Notes under the pieces: model-generated | Told to the model about the DNA's origin: nothing | The model's database searches: none | The model's input: the letters and a program-made list of their open reading frames with translations, nothing else | Source of the DNA: Salegentibacter maritimus | GTDB taxonomy: Bacteria > Bacteroidota > Bacteroidia > Flavobacteriales > Flavobacteriaceae | Assembly: GCF_016236915.1 (NCBI RefSeq) | Contig: NZ_JAEHOK010000002.1 | Location: 248,001 to 312,000 of the forward strand | Reading direction: 5' to 3' | DNA: 64,000 nucleotides | Made by a program: the position numbers and the translations under genes | In this document: one piece after another, positions 44,342 to 54,914 of the stretch | How the letters are laid out: each line of letters opens with the position of its first letter | How positions within the stretch are numbered: the stretch's first letter is position 1

Positions 44342-46165
44342 ATGAAACGAAATTTACGTCTTTTTTTATGGTTTTTTCTTGTTTGCGCAAGTATGGCAAA
44401 GGCTTTTGCCCAGGGTGAAGTATGTAGTGAGATTCAACCTTTTTGCGCCGGGGACGAACTGGTGTTTCAAAATACCAATGTAAATAATAGCAGTGTAAGC
44501 GATGCTGAAGTTGGGCCATATTATGGTGAATTACTCGCACAACCTTACCCCAGTTGGTACTTTTTCCAAATAGGCCGGGCCGGTAATTTAGATTTTGTAA
44601 TCTCTCAATCTGAAAATTCCGATGGAAGCGGAATTGCACTCGATGTAGATTATGCAGTTTGGGGACCCTTTAAGCAAGGTGATGCCATTTGTGATTATGA
44701 GATGCTTAGTGAGGAAAATTTGGTAAGTAGTTCTTATTCCAATAAGGCTGTTGAAACTTTATCATTAGAAGATGCTGAAGTTGGAGAAATCTACGTGATA
44801 ATTATTACAAATTTTAGGGGAGATCCCGGGTATATTAAATTGGAACAGGAAAATCTAAATGATACCGGAGCCGGCGCAACAGATTGTTTCACAAACGGCC
44901 TTGAGGATGAAGTTTTTGCCTGCCAGGGCGAAACCATAATTCTTGATGGTACTATACTGTTTGCCGAAAGCTATAAATGGTTTAAAAAAGTTGAAGGTAA
45001 ATTTGAAGTTTTAGAGGGAGAAAATGAAGCATATTTAGAGGTAGATGAAGATGGGGAGTATAAATTAATTGCTACCGATAACTTAGCAAATATTACCGAA
45101 GATTTTGTGACGGTAGAATTTAAACCAGAACCTATTGCAAATACTCCAACAGATTTATTTATATGTGACCCTAACCAAACTACCATAGATCTTACATTGG
45201 CTTCAAAAGAAATATTGGCCGGGAATACTTCTGAGGAAAATTATAGTGTGAACTTTTATACCTCTTTAGCGGAGCTTGAAGCTGAAAATCCTATTGAAAA
45301 TACCAAAGCATTTCCGTTGGATGCCAACACTAAATTTTTTGCTCAGGTAGAAGGAGTAGATAGTGGCTGCCGTTCAGAAGTTGTTTCATTTAATGCAGAG
45401 ATAGAACTTTTGCCTGAAGCTTACCTTCCGGAAGAAACTATAGTTTGCATAGATATTAATGGAGATATTACCGGACAAACTAAAATAGGGAAAGATTTAG
45501 GAGGTAATTATACCTATCAATGGTTTGAAGAAGGTAGTTTGCTTAGTACTAATGCGGTGCTCGAGCTAACTGAAGTTCCCGAAGCAAAATCTATAGAGCT
45601 TATTGTTACAAATTCTAAATCGGGTTGCAAAGCAAGCTTTCAAACCGCTATTACTGTTTATTCCAGGCCCGAAAATGTTTTGGTTGAAATTAAAGGAACC
45701 GATTTTACAGGAGGTTATGCCGTTTCTGCAGAAGTTACACCCGGCCCCGGTGAAGAAACCTTATATGAATACCGTTTAGATGAAGGAGCCTGGCGGGAAA
45801 ACCCGGTTTTTAGAAATTTAACTCCCGGTTATCATCAAATTAGCGCTCGCGAGGTCAATGGCTGTGGAATTACAACTTCTCAAAATTTTTTCCTGGTAGG
45901 CTATCCCAGGTTTTTTACCCCCAATGCCGATGGCTATAACGATACCTGGAATATTCCTAAAACCGAGCAAATAACAATCTTAAAACTTTATATTTTTGAT
46001 CGTTATGGAAAACTAATCAAAGAATTGGTTCCCGGTGGCCAGGGATGGGACGGCACTTTAAACGCCAGGCCTTTGCCGGCAGACGATTATTGGTTTAAGG
46101 TAGAGTTTAAAATGCAGGATGGTACCCGTGATACATTTGGGGCAAATTTTACTTTGAAAAGATAA
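44342..46165 (+). CDS. Secreted protein with T9SS type B (gliding-type) sorting domain
   Basis: 607 aa from the ATG at 44342. Signal peptide 1-24 (MKRNLRLFLWFF to KAFAQ). An N-terminal beta domain (about 25-180) with CSEIQPFCAGDELVFQN resembles the start of flavobacterial adhesin-like proteins, followed by Ig-like/PKD-like segments (about 180-500). The C-terminal 85 residues, FFTPNADGYNDTWNIP to FTLKR with LYIFDRYGKLIKEL and GWDGT, are the type B sorting domain that directs export by the type IX system and surface attachment. The 58-codon upstream extension runs through folE and is rejected. Starts 120 bases from folE, divergent. Confidence 0.9.
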   Translation: MKRNLRLFLWFFLVCASMAKAFAQGEVCSEIQPFCAGDELVFQNTNVNNSSVSDAEVGPYYGELLAQPYPSWYFFQIGRAGNLDFVISQSENSDGSGIALDVDYAVWGPFKQGDAICDYEMLSEENLVSSSYSNKAVETLSLEDAEVGEIYVIIITNFRGDPGYIKLEQENLNDTGAGATDCFTNGLEDEVFACQGETIILDGTILFAESYKWFKKVEGKFEVLEGENEAYLEVDEDGEYKLIATDNLANITEDFVTVEFKPEPIANTPTDLFICDPNQTTIDLTLASKEILAGNTSEENYSVNFYTSLAELEAENPIENTKAFPLDANTKFFAQVEGVDSGCRSEVVSFNAEIELLPEAYLPEETIVCIDINGDITGQTKIGKDLGGNYTYQWFEEGSLLSTNAVLELTEVPEAKSIELIVTNSKSGCKASFQTAITVYSRPENVLVEIKGTDFTGGYAVSAEVTPGPGEETLYEYRLDEGAWRENPVFRNLTPGYHQISAREVNGCGITTSQNFFLVGYPRFFTPNADGYNDTWNIPKTEQITILKLYIFDRYGKLIKELVPGGQGWDGTLNARPLPADDYWFKVEFKMQDGTRDTFGANFTLKR

Positions 46166-46295
46166 AAGACTGTTTGAAAGCAATATTTCGTCAAGCTGAA
46201 CTTGTTTCAGCTTCTAACGAGATAAAATTACTAAGTCCATAAATCCTGAAACAAGTTCAGGATGAAGATTTTAGAAAACTTTAAAACAGTCTTTT
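46164..46295. repeat. Family 1 repeat, full copy
   Basis: Outer arms AAAAGACTGTTTGAAAG (46164-46180) and CTTTAAAACAGTCTTTT (46279-46295) pair with a single mismatch. Inside are AAGCTGAA/TTCAGCTT and ATCCTGAAACAAGTTCAGGAT. It begins at the stop codon of the T9SS protein and ends 28 bases before the gltD stop. The right arm ends in CTTTTT, so it can act as a terminator for the plus-strand gene; the left arm offers the reverse for gltBD. Confidence 0.8.
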
Positions 46296-46322
46296 TAAAC
46301 AATAATTTATTAAAAAATCAAA

Positions 46323-47783
46323 TTAAGCAGCGGGAAGATCGCCTTCTCCTTTTCTTGGTAAAATAGATTTTCCCATTAAATACTTATCTACGTGATAAGC
46401 GGCTTCACGACCTTCAGAAATTGCCCAAACAATTAAAGATTGTCCGCGGCGCATATCTCCGGCAGTAAAAATATTTGGTACGTTGGTTTGGTATCCTTTA
46501 TCACCTTTAATATTTGTTCTGCTATCCAGTTCAAGGCCTAGCTGCTCGCTTAATGTTTTTTCGGGGCCGGTAAAACCTAAAGCTAAAAGAACCAGTTCGC
46601 AAGGCCACTCTTTTTCAGAACCTTCCACTTCTTTAAGTTGTGGCCTGCCATTTTCACCTTTTACCCATTCTATATTAACCGTTTTTAAAGCTTTTAAATT
46701 ACCATCTTTATCTCTAATAAATTCTTTGGTGTTAATGCTCCAATTACGCTCTACACCTTCTTCGTGAGAGGAAGTGGTTTTTAGGGTGAAAGGCCAATAT
46801 GGCCATGGGTTTTCTTTGTTTCTATGCTCTCCCGGCATTGGCATAATTTCAAAATTGGTAACCGATTTTGCTCCGTGACGGTTAGAAGTTCCAACACAGT
46901 CAGAACCGGTGTCACCACCACCAATTACAATTACATGTTTCCCTTCAGCCGAATATTCAGCTGTTAGATCTTTTATACCATCTACAACTTCGTTGTTATT
47001 TTTTAGGAAATCCATAGCCTGCATAATACCTGTGCCTTCGGCTCCTTCAATAGGAAGATTTCTACGTTTGGTAGCACCCCCGCAAAGTACAACGGCGTCA
47101 AATTCCTTAAGCTTTTCAGTTTCATAATTTTCACCAACATTTACACCGGTTTCAAATTTAATTCCTTCCCCTTTTAAAACATTAATCCTACGGTCAATTA
47201 CATGTTTTTCCATTTTAAAATCGGGAATTCCGTAACGTAATAATCCGCCAACTTTATTGTCTCGTTCAAAAACTGTTACTTCGTGACCGGCGCGATTAAG
47301 TTGTTGTGCTGCAGCAAGTCCGGCAGGTCCAGATCCTACAACCACAACCGTTTTTCCGGTTCTGGATTTTGGAGGCTGTGGGGTAATCCATCCTTCTTTA
47401 AAACCGCGTTCTACAATATATTTTTCAATAAGCTCTATTGCAACCGGCGGATCTGTAATCCCTAATACACAGGCCGATTCGCAGGGTGCCGGGCATAACC
47501 TTCCTGTAAATTCAGGGAAGTTATTGGTTGCGTGTAAAATAGTGAGTGCTTTTTTCCAGTCGTTTTTATAAACGGCATGATTAAAATCTGGAATTAAATT
47601 CCCTACCGGGCAGCCACTATGGCAAAAAGGAATTCCGCAATCCATACATCGCGCACCTTGCTCGCTAAGTTCGTCCGTCGATAATTCCTTAGTAAATTCT
47701 TTATAATCTTTAACTCGTTTTTCAACAGCTACTGTCTCTTCCTCTTTACGGTCGTATTCCATAAAACCTCTTATCTTGCCCAT
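46323..47783 (-). CDS. gltD: Glutamate synthase small subunit
   Basis: NADPH-oxidising beta subunit that passes electrons to GltB. N-terminal Fe-S region with CMDCGIPFCHSGCPVGN (about 42-58) and LCPAPCESACVLG (about 96-108); FAD loop VVVGSGPAGLAAAQQL (about 148-163); NADPH loop VIVIGGGDTGSDCVG (about 285-299); and TAGDMRRGQSLIVWAI for the second FAD contact. 486 aa. Two bases after gltB, so co-translated. Confidence 0.96.
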   Translation of the reverse strand: MGKIRGFMEYDRKEEETVAVEKRVKDYKEFTKELSTDELSEQGARCMDCGIPFCHSGCPVGNLIPDFNHAVYKNDWKKALTILHATNNFPEFTGRLCPAPCESACVLGITDPPVAIELIEKYIVERGFKEGWITPQPPKSRTGKTVVVVGSGPAGLAAAQQLNRAGHEVTVFERDNKVGGLLRYGIPDFKMEKHVIDRRINVLKGEGIKFETGVNVGENYETEKLKEFDAVVLCGGATKRRNLPIEGAEGTGIMQAMDFLKNNNEVVDGIKDLTAEYSAEGKHVIVIGGGDTGSDCVGTSNRHGAKSVTNFEIMPMPGEHRNKENPWPYWPFTLKTTSSHEEGVERNWSINTKEFIRDKDGNLKALKTVNIEWVKGENGRPQLKEVEGSEKEWPCELVLLALGFTGPEKTLSEQLGLELDSRTNIKGDKGYQTNVPNIFTAGDMRRGQSLIVWAISEGREAAYHVDKYLMGKSILPRKGEGDLPAA

Positions 47784-47785
47784 AA

Positions 47786-50700
47786 TTATGCTGTTTTAAG
47801 TTCTTTTTGTTCTTTTTTCATTTTATCTTCTTCCATTTTCTGTAAAGCCCTTTTGAATTCTGTAGGCATTACTTTTATGAATTTCCCTGAATTCTCCTTC
47901 CAGTTTTCAAGAATTTCTTTGGCTACATCACTTTCGGTATAGCGATAATGATTTTCAATTAATTCTTTCAGCTCTTCTTTGTTTTCTTCTGAAGGATCTT
48001 CTAAACCAATCATTTCCATATTGAAATTATGATTATCCAGGCTGTTATCTGCGTTATAGATGTAGGCAATTCCTCCGCTCATTCCGGCAGCAAAATTTCT
48101 TCCAATTGTTCCAAGAATTACGGCAATTCCACCGGTCATATACTCACAACCGTGGTCACCAATACCTTCAACCACTGCTTTGGCACCAGAGTTTCGAACG
48201 CAAAAACGCTCACCTCCAATTCCGTTGATATAGGCCTCGCCATCGGTGGCACCATATAATGCAACATTTCCAATAATTACATTCTCGTTAGATTTAAAGG
48301 ACGCTTCTTTAGGTTTTCGAACACTTAAAGTAGCTCCGGAAAGACCTTTTCCTAAGTAATCATTAGTGTTTCCGTTAATGTTCATGGTAAGTCCTTTGGT
48401 GGCAAAAGCCCCAAAACTTTGTCCGCCAGAACCTGTGAAATTTAAAGTAAGGGTACCTTTAGGTAAACCTTTTTCTCCGTGAATTTTGGAAATTTCATTA
48501 CTTAATATAGCCCCTGTAGTACGGTTTATGTTGCTAATAGGGAAATCCAGACTCATTTTTTCTTTTCTATAGATGGCGGGATGCGCTTGTTTTAAAATCT
48601 CAAAATCTAAAACATTGCTAAGATTATGGTCCTGGGATTCAGTATTATAAAGCGGCATATCCTCATCTACGTTTGGTTTGTATAGAATATTAGAAAGATC
48701 CAGTCCCTGAGCTTTATAATGTTCTATAGCACGATCCATATCTAATTTTTGGCTTTGTCCAACCATTTCGTTGATACTTCTAAAGCCAAGATCTGCCATT
48801 ATTTGTCTTAATTCCTGTGCGATGAAATACATAAAGTTAATCACATCTTCAGGAGTACCTTTAAATTTCTTACGAAGTTCAGGGTCTTGTGTAGCAATTC
48901 CCACGGGGCAGGTATTTAAATGGCAGGCTCGCATCATAATACAGCCTGAAGCTACCAGCGGTGCAGTAGAAAATCCAAATTCTTCTGCTCCCAGTAAAGC
49001 TGCAATTGCTACATCCCTACCGGTTTTTAACTGTCCGTCGCACTCTACCACAATTCTATTTCTAAGGTTATTGATGAGTAGGGTTTGTTGTGCTTCGGCA
49101 ATTCCCAATTCCCATGGTAAACCTGCGTGGCGAAGTGAGGTTAGGGGGGAGGCCCCTGTACCACCATCGTATCCGGAAATTAAAACCACATCGGCCTTGG
49201 CTTTTGCTACCCCGGCAGCAATAGTTCCCACGCCCACTTTAGAAACCAATTTTACATTAATCCTGGCATCGCGGTTAGCATTTTTAAGGTCGAATATTAA
49301 TTGCGCCAAATCTTCAATAGAGTAAATATCGTGGTGTGGTGGTGGCGAAATTAGTCCTACATAAGGAGTCGAATTTCTGGTTTTGGCAATATCAGGATTT
49401 ACTTTTGGCCCCGGCAGTTGTCCACCTTCCCCGGGTTTTGCACCCTGGGCCATTTTAATTTGAATTTCCTGTGCATTGCTTAAGTAATTAATAGAAACCC
49501 CAAATCTTCCTGAAGCTACCTGTTTAATGGCAGAGTTTCTCCAGTTTCCGTCCAAATCTTTATGAAAACGTTGTGGGTCTTCACCACCCTCGCCCGAGTT
49601 GCTTTTTCCCTGCATACGGTTCATGGCAATAGCAAGGTTTTCGTGGGCTTCCTTACTTATAGAACCAAAAGACATAGCGCCCGTTTTAAAGCGTTTTACT
49701 ATTTCTGTCCAGGGTTCCACTTCATCAATAGGAATAGGGTTTAAATCGCGAAATTTAAACATTCCGCGAAGCGTCATTAAACGCTCGCTTTGGTCGTTTA
49801 TAAACTTAGAATATTCCTGGTAAGCCTTAGTGCTGTTTTGTCTTACGGCTTGTTGCAGCTTAGCAACACTTGCCGGATTAAACATGTGCCTTTCACCTGT
49901 TCTTCTCCAACGATAATCCCCTCCAATTTCTAAATCAAGATTAGTGTCTGTTTTGGGAGTGCTAAATGCGTTTTCAACTCGTTTTTGAACTTCCTTTTCT
50001 ATTTCATACAAGCCAATACCTTCAATACGGGTAGGAGTGTTGGTAAAGTATTTGTCTACAAATTTTTGGTTTAACCCTAAGATTTCAAAGATTTGAGCCC
50101 CACGGTAGGAGTGAAGGGTAGAAATACCAATCTTGTTCATAATCTTTATAATCCCTTTCCCAATAGCTACATTAAAATTCTGTACGGCAACTTCGGGATC
50201 ATTAACTTCAATTTCTTTTTCTTCAACCAGGTTGTAAATAATTTCGTTAACCATATAAGGGTTAATCGCACTGGCACCATAACCAAATAACAATGCAAAA
50301 TGATGCGGCTCCCTGGGTTCAGCCGATTCTATTACAATCCCGAAAGAAGATCTACGATTGTATTTCTTCACACGATGGTGCACAAACGAGCAGGCTAAAA
50401 GCGATGGAATTGGGGCTAATTTTGGGTCGGCATTTCGATCTGTTAGGATAATAATATTGCAACCATCGTCTACCGCATCGTTTATTTCAAGAATAATTTC
50501 ATCTAACCTTGCTTCAAGTCCGTTAAGGCCTTTTTCAGCTTCATATAAAATTGAAATAGAAGCCGTTTTAAAATCGGGATGTTCTATGTATTTTATTTTA
50601 TCTAAATCTTCGTTGGAAATAACGGGATTTTGGATTCTTAGTTTTTTGGACTGTTCGGGAATTATATCGAATAAATTGCGATCTTCTCCAATAGAAAGGC

Positions 50701-52309
50701 TAATGTCGGTAACTATTTCTTCCCTAATACCATCTAACGGAGGATTGGTTACCTGGGCAAATAATTGTTTGAAATAGTTGAATAATAATTGCGATTTATC
50801 TGAAAGTACCGCTAGCGGAATATCTGCACCCATAGAGCCAATGGCCTCTTTTCCCTGCGTCGCCATAGGGGTGATTATGGTTTTGATATCTTCCTGGGTA
50901 TATCCGAATAGTTTTTGACGACTATGGATATCAATTTTTTCAACAGGGGTCTTGTTCCCGGTGTAGGGAACTTCAGAAAGGTTTAGAAGGTTTTCATCAA
51001 GCCATTTGCGGTAAGGTCTTTCTGAAATTATTTTCTGTTTTACTTCCTCGTCTTCCACAATTCTACCCTCGTTCATGTCTACCAAAAACATTCTTCCGGG
51101 CTCTAACCTTCCGTGGCGTTCTACATTTTCCGGTTGAATTTCCAGCACCCCGGTTTCTGAAGACATAATTACATAGCCATCTTTGGTTAGGGTGTAGCGA
51201 GATGGTCTTAGGCCATTTCTATCTAAAAGTGCCCCTATATAATTTCCATCGGTAAAAGGAATAGAAGCGGGCCCGTCCCAGGGTTCCATAATGCAGGAGT
51301 TGTATTCGTAAAATGCTTTTTTCTCATCTTGCATAGAAGGATTTTTCTCCCAGGCTTCGGGAACCATCATCATAATGGCTTCGGGAAGGGAACGTCCCGT
51401 TTGCAATAACAATTCCAGTACAGTGTCCATAGAAGCAGAATCTGATTTTCCTTCAGAAACAATAGGTATAATTTCTTTTAGATCTTCACCAAACTTCTCA
51501 CTTTCAAAAAGCTCTTCGCGGGCTTTCATTCTACTAAGGTTTCCGCGTAGCGTATTTATTTCACCATTATGGCACATATAGCGGAAAGGTTGTGCCAGAT
51601 CCCAGGTTGGGAAAGTGTTGGTGGAAAAGCGTTGGTGCACCAGGGCTAACTTGGTTACTACCTCGGGCTCGTTTAGATCGCGGTAATAAACATTAATATC
51701 CTGCGGCATCAACAAACCTTTATAGATAATGGTGTTTGTTGATAAACTTGGCAAATAAAAATATTCTGATTCAGAGAGTCCTGAATTTTCTATTCTGTGT
51801 TCTGCAATTTTTCTGGCGGCAAATAATTTAGCATTAAAACTCTCGGCAGAAACATCTTCTCCTTTTCCTATAAATATTTGCTGAACATTAGGCTCAGACA
51901 AGGACGCAATACTTCCCAGGCAGGATCTATTTACAGGTACTTCACGCCAACCAATAAGATTAAGTCCCTGGCTTAGTATCTCCTCTTCAAATATTTCGCG
52001 ACAAATTTTACGCTGATTTTTGGACTGCGGGAGAAAAACCATTCCTACCGCGTATTCTTTAAAGTCTGGAAGTTTAAATTCACAGGTTTTTTTGAAATAA
52101 TCGTGGGGTATTTCTATTAATATACCGGCACCATCACCTGTCTTCCCATCAGCACTCACTGCACCTCTGTGTTCCAGCCGAATAAGAATGTCTAAAGCTT
52201 TATGAATTATATCGTTTGTTCTTTTTCCTTTTAGATTACAGATAAATCCTGCACCACAATTATCATGCTCAAATTCGGGTGAATAGAGCCCCTGTTTTTT
52301 TAATTTCAT
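47786..52309 (-). CDS. gltB: Glutamate synthase large subunit
   Basis: 1507 aa alpha subunit: makes two glutamates from glutamine and 2-oxoglutarate. The class II amidotransferase nucleophile is C18 in DNCGAGF, so a 17-residue propeptide is removed. The FMN/2-oxoglutarate TIM barrel follows, with [13 protein letters not shown] (about 985-997), then the [3Fe-4S] cysteines in [15 protein letters not shown] (about 1120-1134), and a C-terminal beta-helix (GGQSFGAF, about 1275-1280; [13 protein letters not shown]). A perfect palindrome lies at its promoter. Confidence 0.97.
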   Translation of the reverse strand: MKLKKQGLYSPEFEHDNCGAGFICNLKGKRTNDIIHKALDILIRLEHRGAVSADGKTGDGAGILIEIPHDYFKKTCEFKLPDFKEYAVGMVFLPQSKNQRKICREIFEEEILSQGLNLIGWREVPVNRSCLGSIASLSEPNVQQIFIGKGEDVSAESFNAKLFAARKIAEHRIENSGLSESEYFYLPSLSTNTIIYKGLLMPQDINVYYRDLNEPEVVTKLALVHQRFSTNTFPTWDLAQPFRYMCHNGEINTLRGNLSRMKAREELFESEKFGEDLKEIIPIVSEGKSDSASMDTVLELLLQTGRSLPEAIMMMVPEAWEKNPSMQDEKKAFYEYNSCIMEPWDGPASIPFTDGNYIGALLDRNGLRPSRYTLTKDGYVIMSSETGVLEIQPENVERHGRLEPGRMFLVDMNEGRIVEDEEVKQKIISERPYRKWLDENLLNLSEVPYTGNKTPVEKIDIHSRQKLFGYTQEDIKTIITPMATQGKEAIGSMGADIPLAVLSDKSQLLFNYFKQLFAQVTNPPLDGIREEIVTDISLSIGEDRNLFDIIPEQSKKLRIQNPVISNEDLDKIKYIEHPDFKTASISILYEAEKGLNGLEARLDEIILEINDAVDDGCNIIILTDRNADPKLAPIPSLLACSFVHHRVKKYNRRSSFGIVIESAEPREPHHFALLFGYGASAINPYMVNEIIYNLVEEKEIEVNDPEVAVQNFNVAIGKGIIKIMNKIGISTLHSYRGAQIFEILGLNQKFVDKYFTNTPTRIEGIGLYEIEKEVQKRVENAFSTPKTDTNLDLEIGGDYRWRRTGERHMFNPASVAKLQQAVRQNSTKAYQEYSKFINDQSERLMTLRGMFKFRDLNPIPIDEVEPWTEIVKRFKTGAMSFGSISKEAHENLAIAMNRMQGKSNSGEGGEDPQRFHKDLDGNWRNSAIKQVASGRFGVSINYLSNAQEIQIKMAQGAKPGEGGQLPGPKVNPDIAKTRNSTPYVGLISPPPHHDIYSIEDLAQLIFDLKNANRDARINVKLVSKVGVGTIAAGVAKAKADVVLISGYDGGTGASPLTSLRHAGLPWELGIAEAQQTLLINNLRNRIVVECDGQLKTGRDVAIAALLGAEEFGFSTAPLVASGCIMMRACHLNTCPVGIATQDPELRKKFKGTPEDVINFMYFIAQELRQIMADLGFRSINEMVGQSQKLDMDRAIEHYKAQGLDLSNILYKPNVDEDMPLYNTESQDHNLSNVLDFEILKQAHPAIYRKEKMSLDFPISNINRTTGAILSNEISKIHGEKGLPKGTLTLNFTGSGGQSFGAFATKGLTMNINGNTNDYLGKGLSGATLSVRKPKEASFKSNENVIIGNVALYGATDGEAYINGIGGERFCVRNSGAKAVVEGIGDHGCEYMTGGIAVILGTIGRNFAAGMSGGIAYIYNADNSLDNHNFNMEMIGLEDPSEENKEELKELIENHYRYTESDVAKEILENWKENSGKFIKVMPTEFKRALQKMEEDKMKKEQKELKTA

Positions 52310-52336
52310 ATTCTTTTCGTCCTTAAATTATCGTCT

Positions 52337-52357
52337 CAAAATTACCTAATTAGGTAA
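52337..52357 (-). promoter_or_regulatory. gltBD promoter box with palindromic operator
   Basis: Plus-strand CAAAATTA (52337-52344) is a minus-strand TAATTTTG -7 box. Overlapping its upstream edge is TTACCTAATTAGGTAA (52342-52357), a perfect 16-bp palindrome covering the region between -7 and -33, about 30-50 bases before the gltB ATG. Confidence 0.6.
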
Positions 52358-52493
52358 AAAAAATGAAGCTTTTTGGGCTTAAAGTGTGAAGAAATTCAGT
52401 AAAATCAAATAATTTGGTTATAAATGATAAATCTACAATTAGATCCCTTTCATATTAAAAATATAATAAATGGCAGTATTAAAACTTAAGCAC

Positions 52494-52525
52494 AAAAAAA
52501 GCCCGATTTAAAAAACCGGGCTTTT
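52494..52525 (-). terminator. Terminator of the acyl-CoA dehydrogenase gene
   Basis: Minus strand: AAAAGCCCG, 11-base loop, CGGGC plus seven T. Lies 24 bases after the stop codon. Confidence 0.88.
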
Positions 52526-52548
52526 GAATGTGGATTTTTATAAGAAAT

Positions 52549-53691
52549 TTAGTCTCTTAAAATGCCTCTGGAAATTACAATTTTTTGAATTTCTGAGGTT
52601 CCCTCATAAATTTGGGTAATCTTCGCATCACGCATTAAACGCTCTACGTGGTATTCTTTAACATAACCGTTGCCACCGTGAACCTGTACGGCTTCGGTAG
52701 TAACATCCATGGCGGTTTTTGAAGCGTATACTTTAGCCATAGCGCCAGAAAGATCGTAGTTTGCCCCCTGGTCTTTTTCCCAGGCAGCCTTCATTACCAG
52801 GTGTCTGGATGCTTCAATAGAAGTGTACATATCGGCCAGTTTAAAAGCAATGGCCTGGTGGTTACAGATCTCAGTGCCAAAGGCTTTGCGTTGTTTAGAA
52901 TAGTCTAAAGCTAGCTCGTATGCACCAGAAGCTATTCCTAAAGCCTGGGCTGCAATACCAATTCTTCCGCCAGAGAGTGTTTTCATAGCGAATTTAAATC
53001 CGAAACCATCTTCGCCAATTCTGTTTTCTTTAGGGACTTTCACATCATTAAAGTTTAATGAATGTGTATCGCTTCCGCGAATTCCCATTTTTTGTTCCTT
53101 AGGGCCAATTTCAAAGCCTTTAACTCCTTTTTCTACAATAAATGCATTGATACCTTTATGTTTTTTCTCACGATCGGTTTGTGCAATTACAATATAGTAG
53201 TCGGCAGAATTTCCGTTGGTAATCCAGTTTTTTGTTCCGTTTAATAGGTAATGGTCGCCTTTGTCTATTGCCGTAGTTCGTTGTGATGTGGCATCACTAC
53301 CGGCTTCGGGTTCCGAAAGACAAAATGCACCAAGTTTTTCTCCGGTGGTAAGTTTGGAAAGATATTTTTCCTTTTGTTCCTGACTTCCGTAAGTGTCAAT
53401 GCCCCAGCAAACTAAAGAATTGTTTACCGACATCACTACCGATGCAGAGGCGTCTATCTTTGAAATTTCTTCCATAGCAAGAATATAGGAAATGGTATCC
53501 ATACCGCCGCCGCCAAATTCAGGAGAAGCCATCATGCCAAGAAAACCGAGTTCTCCCATTTTTTTTATTTGCTCTGAAGGGAATTCCTGCTTTTCGTCTC
53601 TTTCAATCACACCGGGCAATAATTCGTTTCTGGCAAAATCACGCGCCGCATCACGAATCATTATATGTTCTTCTGTAAGTTTGAAATCCAT
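52549..53691 (-). CDS. Acyl-CoA dehydrogenase (short-chain, butyryl-CoA type)
   Basis: 380 aa FAD enzyme of beta-oxidation or branched-chain amino acid breakdown. CLSEPEAGSDATSQRT (about 123-138) and YLLNGTKNWITNG (about 148-160) bind FAD and substrate; the catalytic base is E363 in YEGTSEIQ, placed as in short-chain dehydrogenases; AVQVHGGNGYVKEYHVERLMRD is the C-terminal signature. Single gene, divergent from anmK. Chain-length preference cannot be read with certainty. Confidence 0.93.
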   Translation of the reverse strand: MDFKLTEEHIMIRDAARDFARNELLPGVIERDEKQEFPSEQIKKMGELGFLGMMASPEFGGGGMDTISYILAMEEISKIDASASVVMSVNNSLVCWGIDTYGSQEQKEKYLSKLTTGEKLGAFCLSEPEAGSDATSQRTTAIDKGDHYLLNGTKNWITNGNSADYYIVIAQTDREKKHKGINAFIVEKGVKGFEIGPKEQKMGIRGSDTHSLNFNDVKVPKENRIGEDGFGFKFAMKTLSGGRIGIAAQALGIASGAYELALDYSKQRKAFGTEICNHQAIAFKLADMYTSIEASRHLVMKAAWEKDQGANYDLSGAMAKVYASKTAMDVTTEAVQVHGGNGYVKEYHVERLMRDAKITQIYEGTSEIQKIVISRGILRD

Positions 53692-53729
53692 ATTATTATT
53701 TTAATTTAGGAAAATCTAATTTTGGTCAT

Positions 53730-53761
53730 CAAAGATAAAGTTTTGATGTGTAATTTTCAAT
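53730..53761 (-). promoter_or_regulatory. Promoter of the acyl-CoA dehydrogenase gene
   Basis: Minus strand TATCTTTG (plus 53730-53737, exact), 20 bases, ATTG (plus 53758-53761). It lies upstream of the anmK ATG on the other strand, in the 93-base divergent gap. Confidence 0.45.
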
Positions 53762-53784
53762 TTAGTTTAATAAATTTTACGAAT

Positions 53785-54849
53785 ATGAAAAAAGCAAATT
53801 ACAGGGTTATTGGTGTTATGTCAGGAACATCCCTAGATGGCATCGATTTGGTGTATATTAATTTTGATTATAAAAACTCCTGGAGTTATAAGATTTTAGA
53901 AGCTGAAACTATTCCTTACCCGTTAAATTGGCAGGAAACCTTAGCAGAAGCTATCGATTTCTCAAAAGAGCGCTTAGAGAGGCTAAATAAAAAATATACC
54001 AGTTATTTAGCTGAAATTATTTCACGTTTTATTGAGGCGCATCAAATAAAAGACGTCGATATAATTTGTAGTCATGGCCATACTATTAAACATGAGCCAG
54101 AAAATAATTATACCTTACAAATAGGGAATTTACCCGAAATCGCTTATCTCACGGGACAAACTGTAATTTGCGATTTTAGAGTTCAGGATGTAGAACTTGG
54201 AGGGCAGGGAGCACCCCTTGTGCCTATTGGAGATCAATTGCTTTTTTCAGATTATAAGTATTGTGTGAATTTAGGCGGATTTGCGAATATTTCTACCGAA
54301 ATAGGAGACAAACGAGTAGCTTACGATATTTGTGCCGTAAACACTGTGTTGAATTTCTATTCCCAAAAATTAGGTAAAGAGTTTGATGAAGGTGGGAAAT
54401 TGGCCGCTTCCGGTAATTTAAATAAAGACTTGCTTCAGAAACTAAATGCCCTCTCATTTTATGAAGAGAAGCCTCCCAAGTCTTTGGGAATAGAATGGGT
54501 TAAATCTACCGTTTTTCCAATTTTGGAGAAATATAATGAGAATGTACCTGATATTCTTCACACTTACACCCTGCACATAGCCCAACAAATTGCAAAGACT
54601 TTAGATAATCAGCCTGATTCTAAGGTTTTAATGACCGGGGGAGGAACCTTTAATAATTTTCTTTTACGTCTATTGAAAGACGAGTCTAAGTGTCATTTTA
54701 CAATCCCTTCGCAAGAAATTATTGATTATAAAGAAGCTTTGATTTTTGGACTGCTCGGGGTTTTAAAACTTCGTGGCCAGGTAAATGTATTAAAATCGGT
54801 TACAGGTGCTAAAAAAGATCATTCTTCCGGAGTGATATATGAAATTTAA
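53785..54849 (+). CDS. anmK: Anhydro-N-acetylmuramic acid kinase
   Basis: 354 aa from the ATG at 53785. Converts anhydro-MurNAc and ATP to MurNAc-6-phosphate, a step of murein recycling. The phosphate loop VIGVMSGTSLDGIDL (about 9-23), SHGHTIKHEP (about 94-103), the ELGGQGAPLVPIGD segment with the catalytic Asp (about 136-149) and MTGGGTFNN (about 281-289) are family signatures. The 21-codon extension to 53722 passes through the acd promoter and is rejected. It fits with the murein hydrolases at 15-25 kb, although not adjacent. Confidence 0.94.
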   Translation: MKKANYRVIGVMSGTSLDGIDLVYINFDYKNSWSYKILEAETIPYPLNWQETLAEAIDFSKERLERLNKKYTSYLAEIISRFIEAHQIKDVDIICSHGHTIKHEPENNYTLQIGNLPEIAYLTGQTVICDFRVQDVELGGQGAPLVPIGDQLLFSDYKYCVNLGGFANISTEIGDKRVAYDICAVNTVLNFYSQKLGKEFDEGGKLAASGNLNKDLLQKLNALSFYEEKPPKSLGIEWVKSTVFPILEKYNENVPDILHTYTLHIAQQIAKTLDNQPDSKVLMTGGGTFNNFLLRLLKDESKCHFTIPSQEIIDYKEALIFGLLGVLKLRGQVNVLKSVTGAKKDHSSGVIYEI

Positions 54850-54888
54850 TTTTTTTGATGAAAACTTAAAAATATATCACTTAGTTTA

Positions 54889-54896
54889 TATATTTG
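54889..54896 (+). promoter_or_regulatory. -7 box of the Glu/Leu dehydrogenase gene
   Basis: TATATTTG, exact TAnnTTTG, 19 bases before the ATG; transcript start near 54902, so a very short leader. No clear -33 box. Confidence 0.45.
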
Positions 54897-54914
54897 TGAA
54901 AAATTAGAGCGTAA

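Noticed and set aside
47800-52300. Many plus-strand frames of 60-180 codons inside gltB
   Set aside because: They are shadows of a full-length, well-conserved glutamate synthase gene.
53722-53784. Extended anmK start
   Set aside because: It crosses the promoter of the divergent acyl-CoA dehydrogenase gene; family starts match the ATG at 53785.
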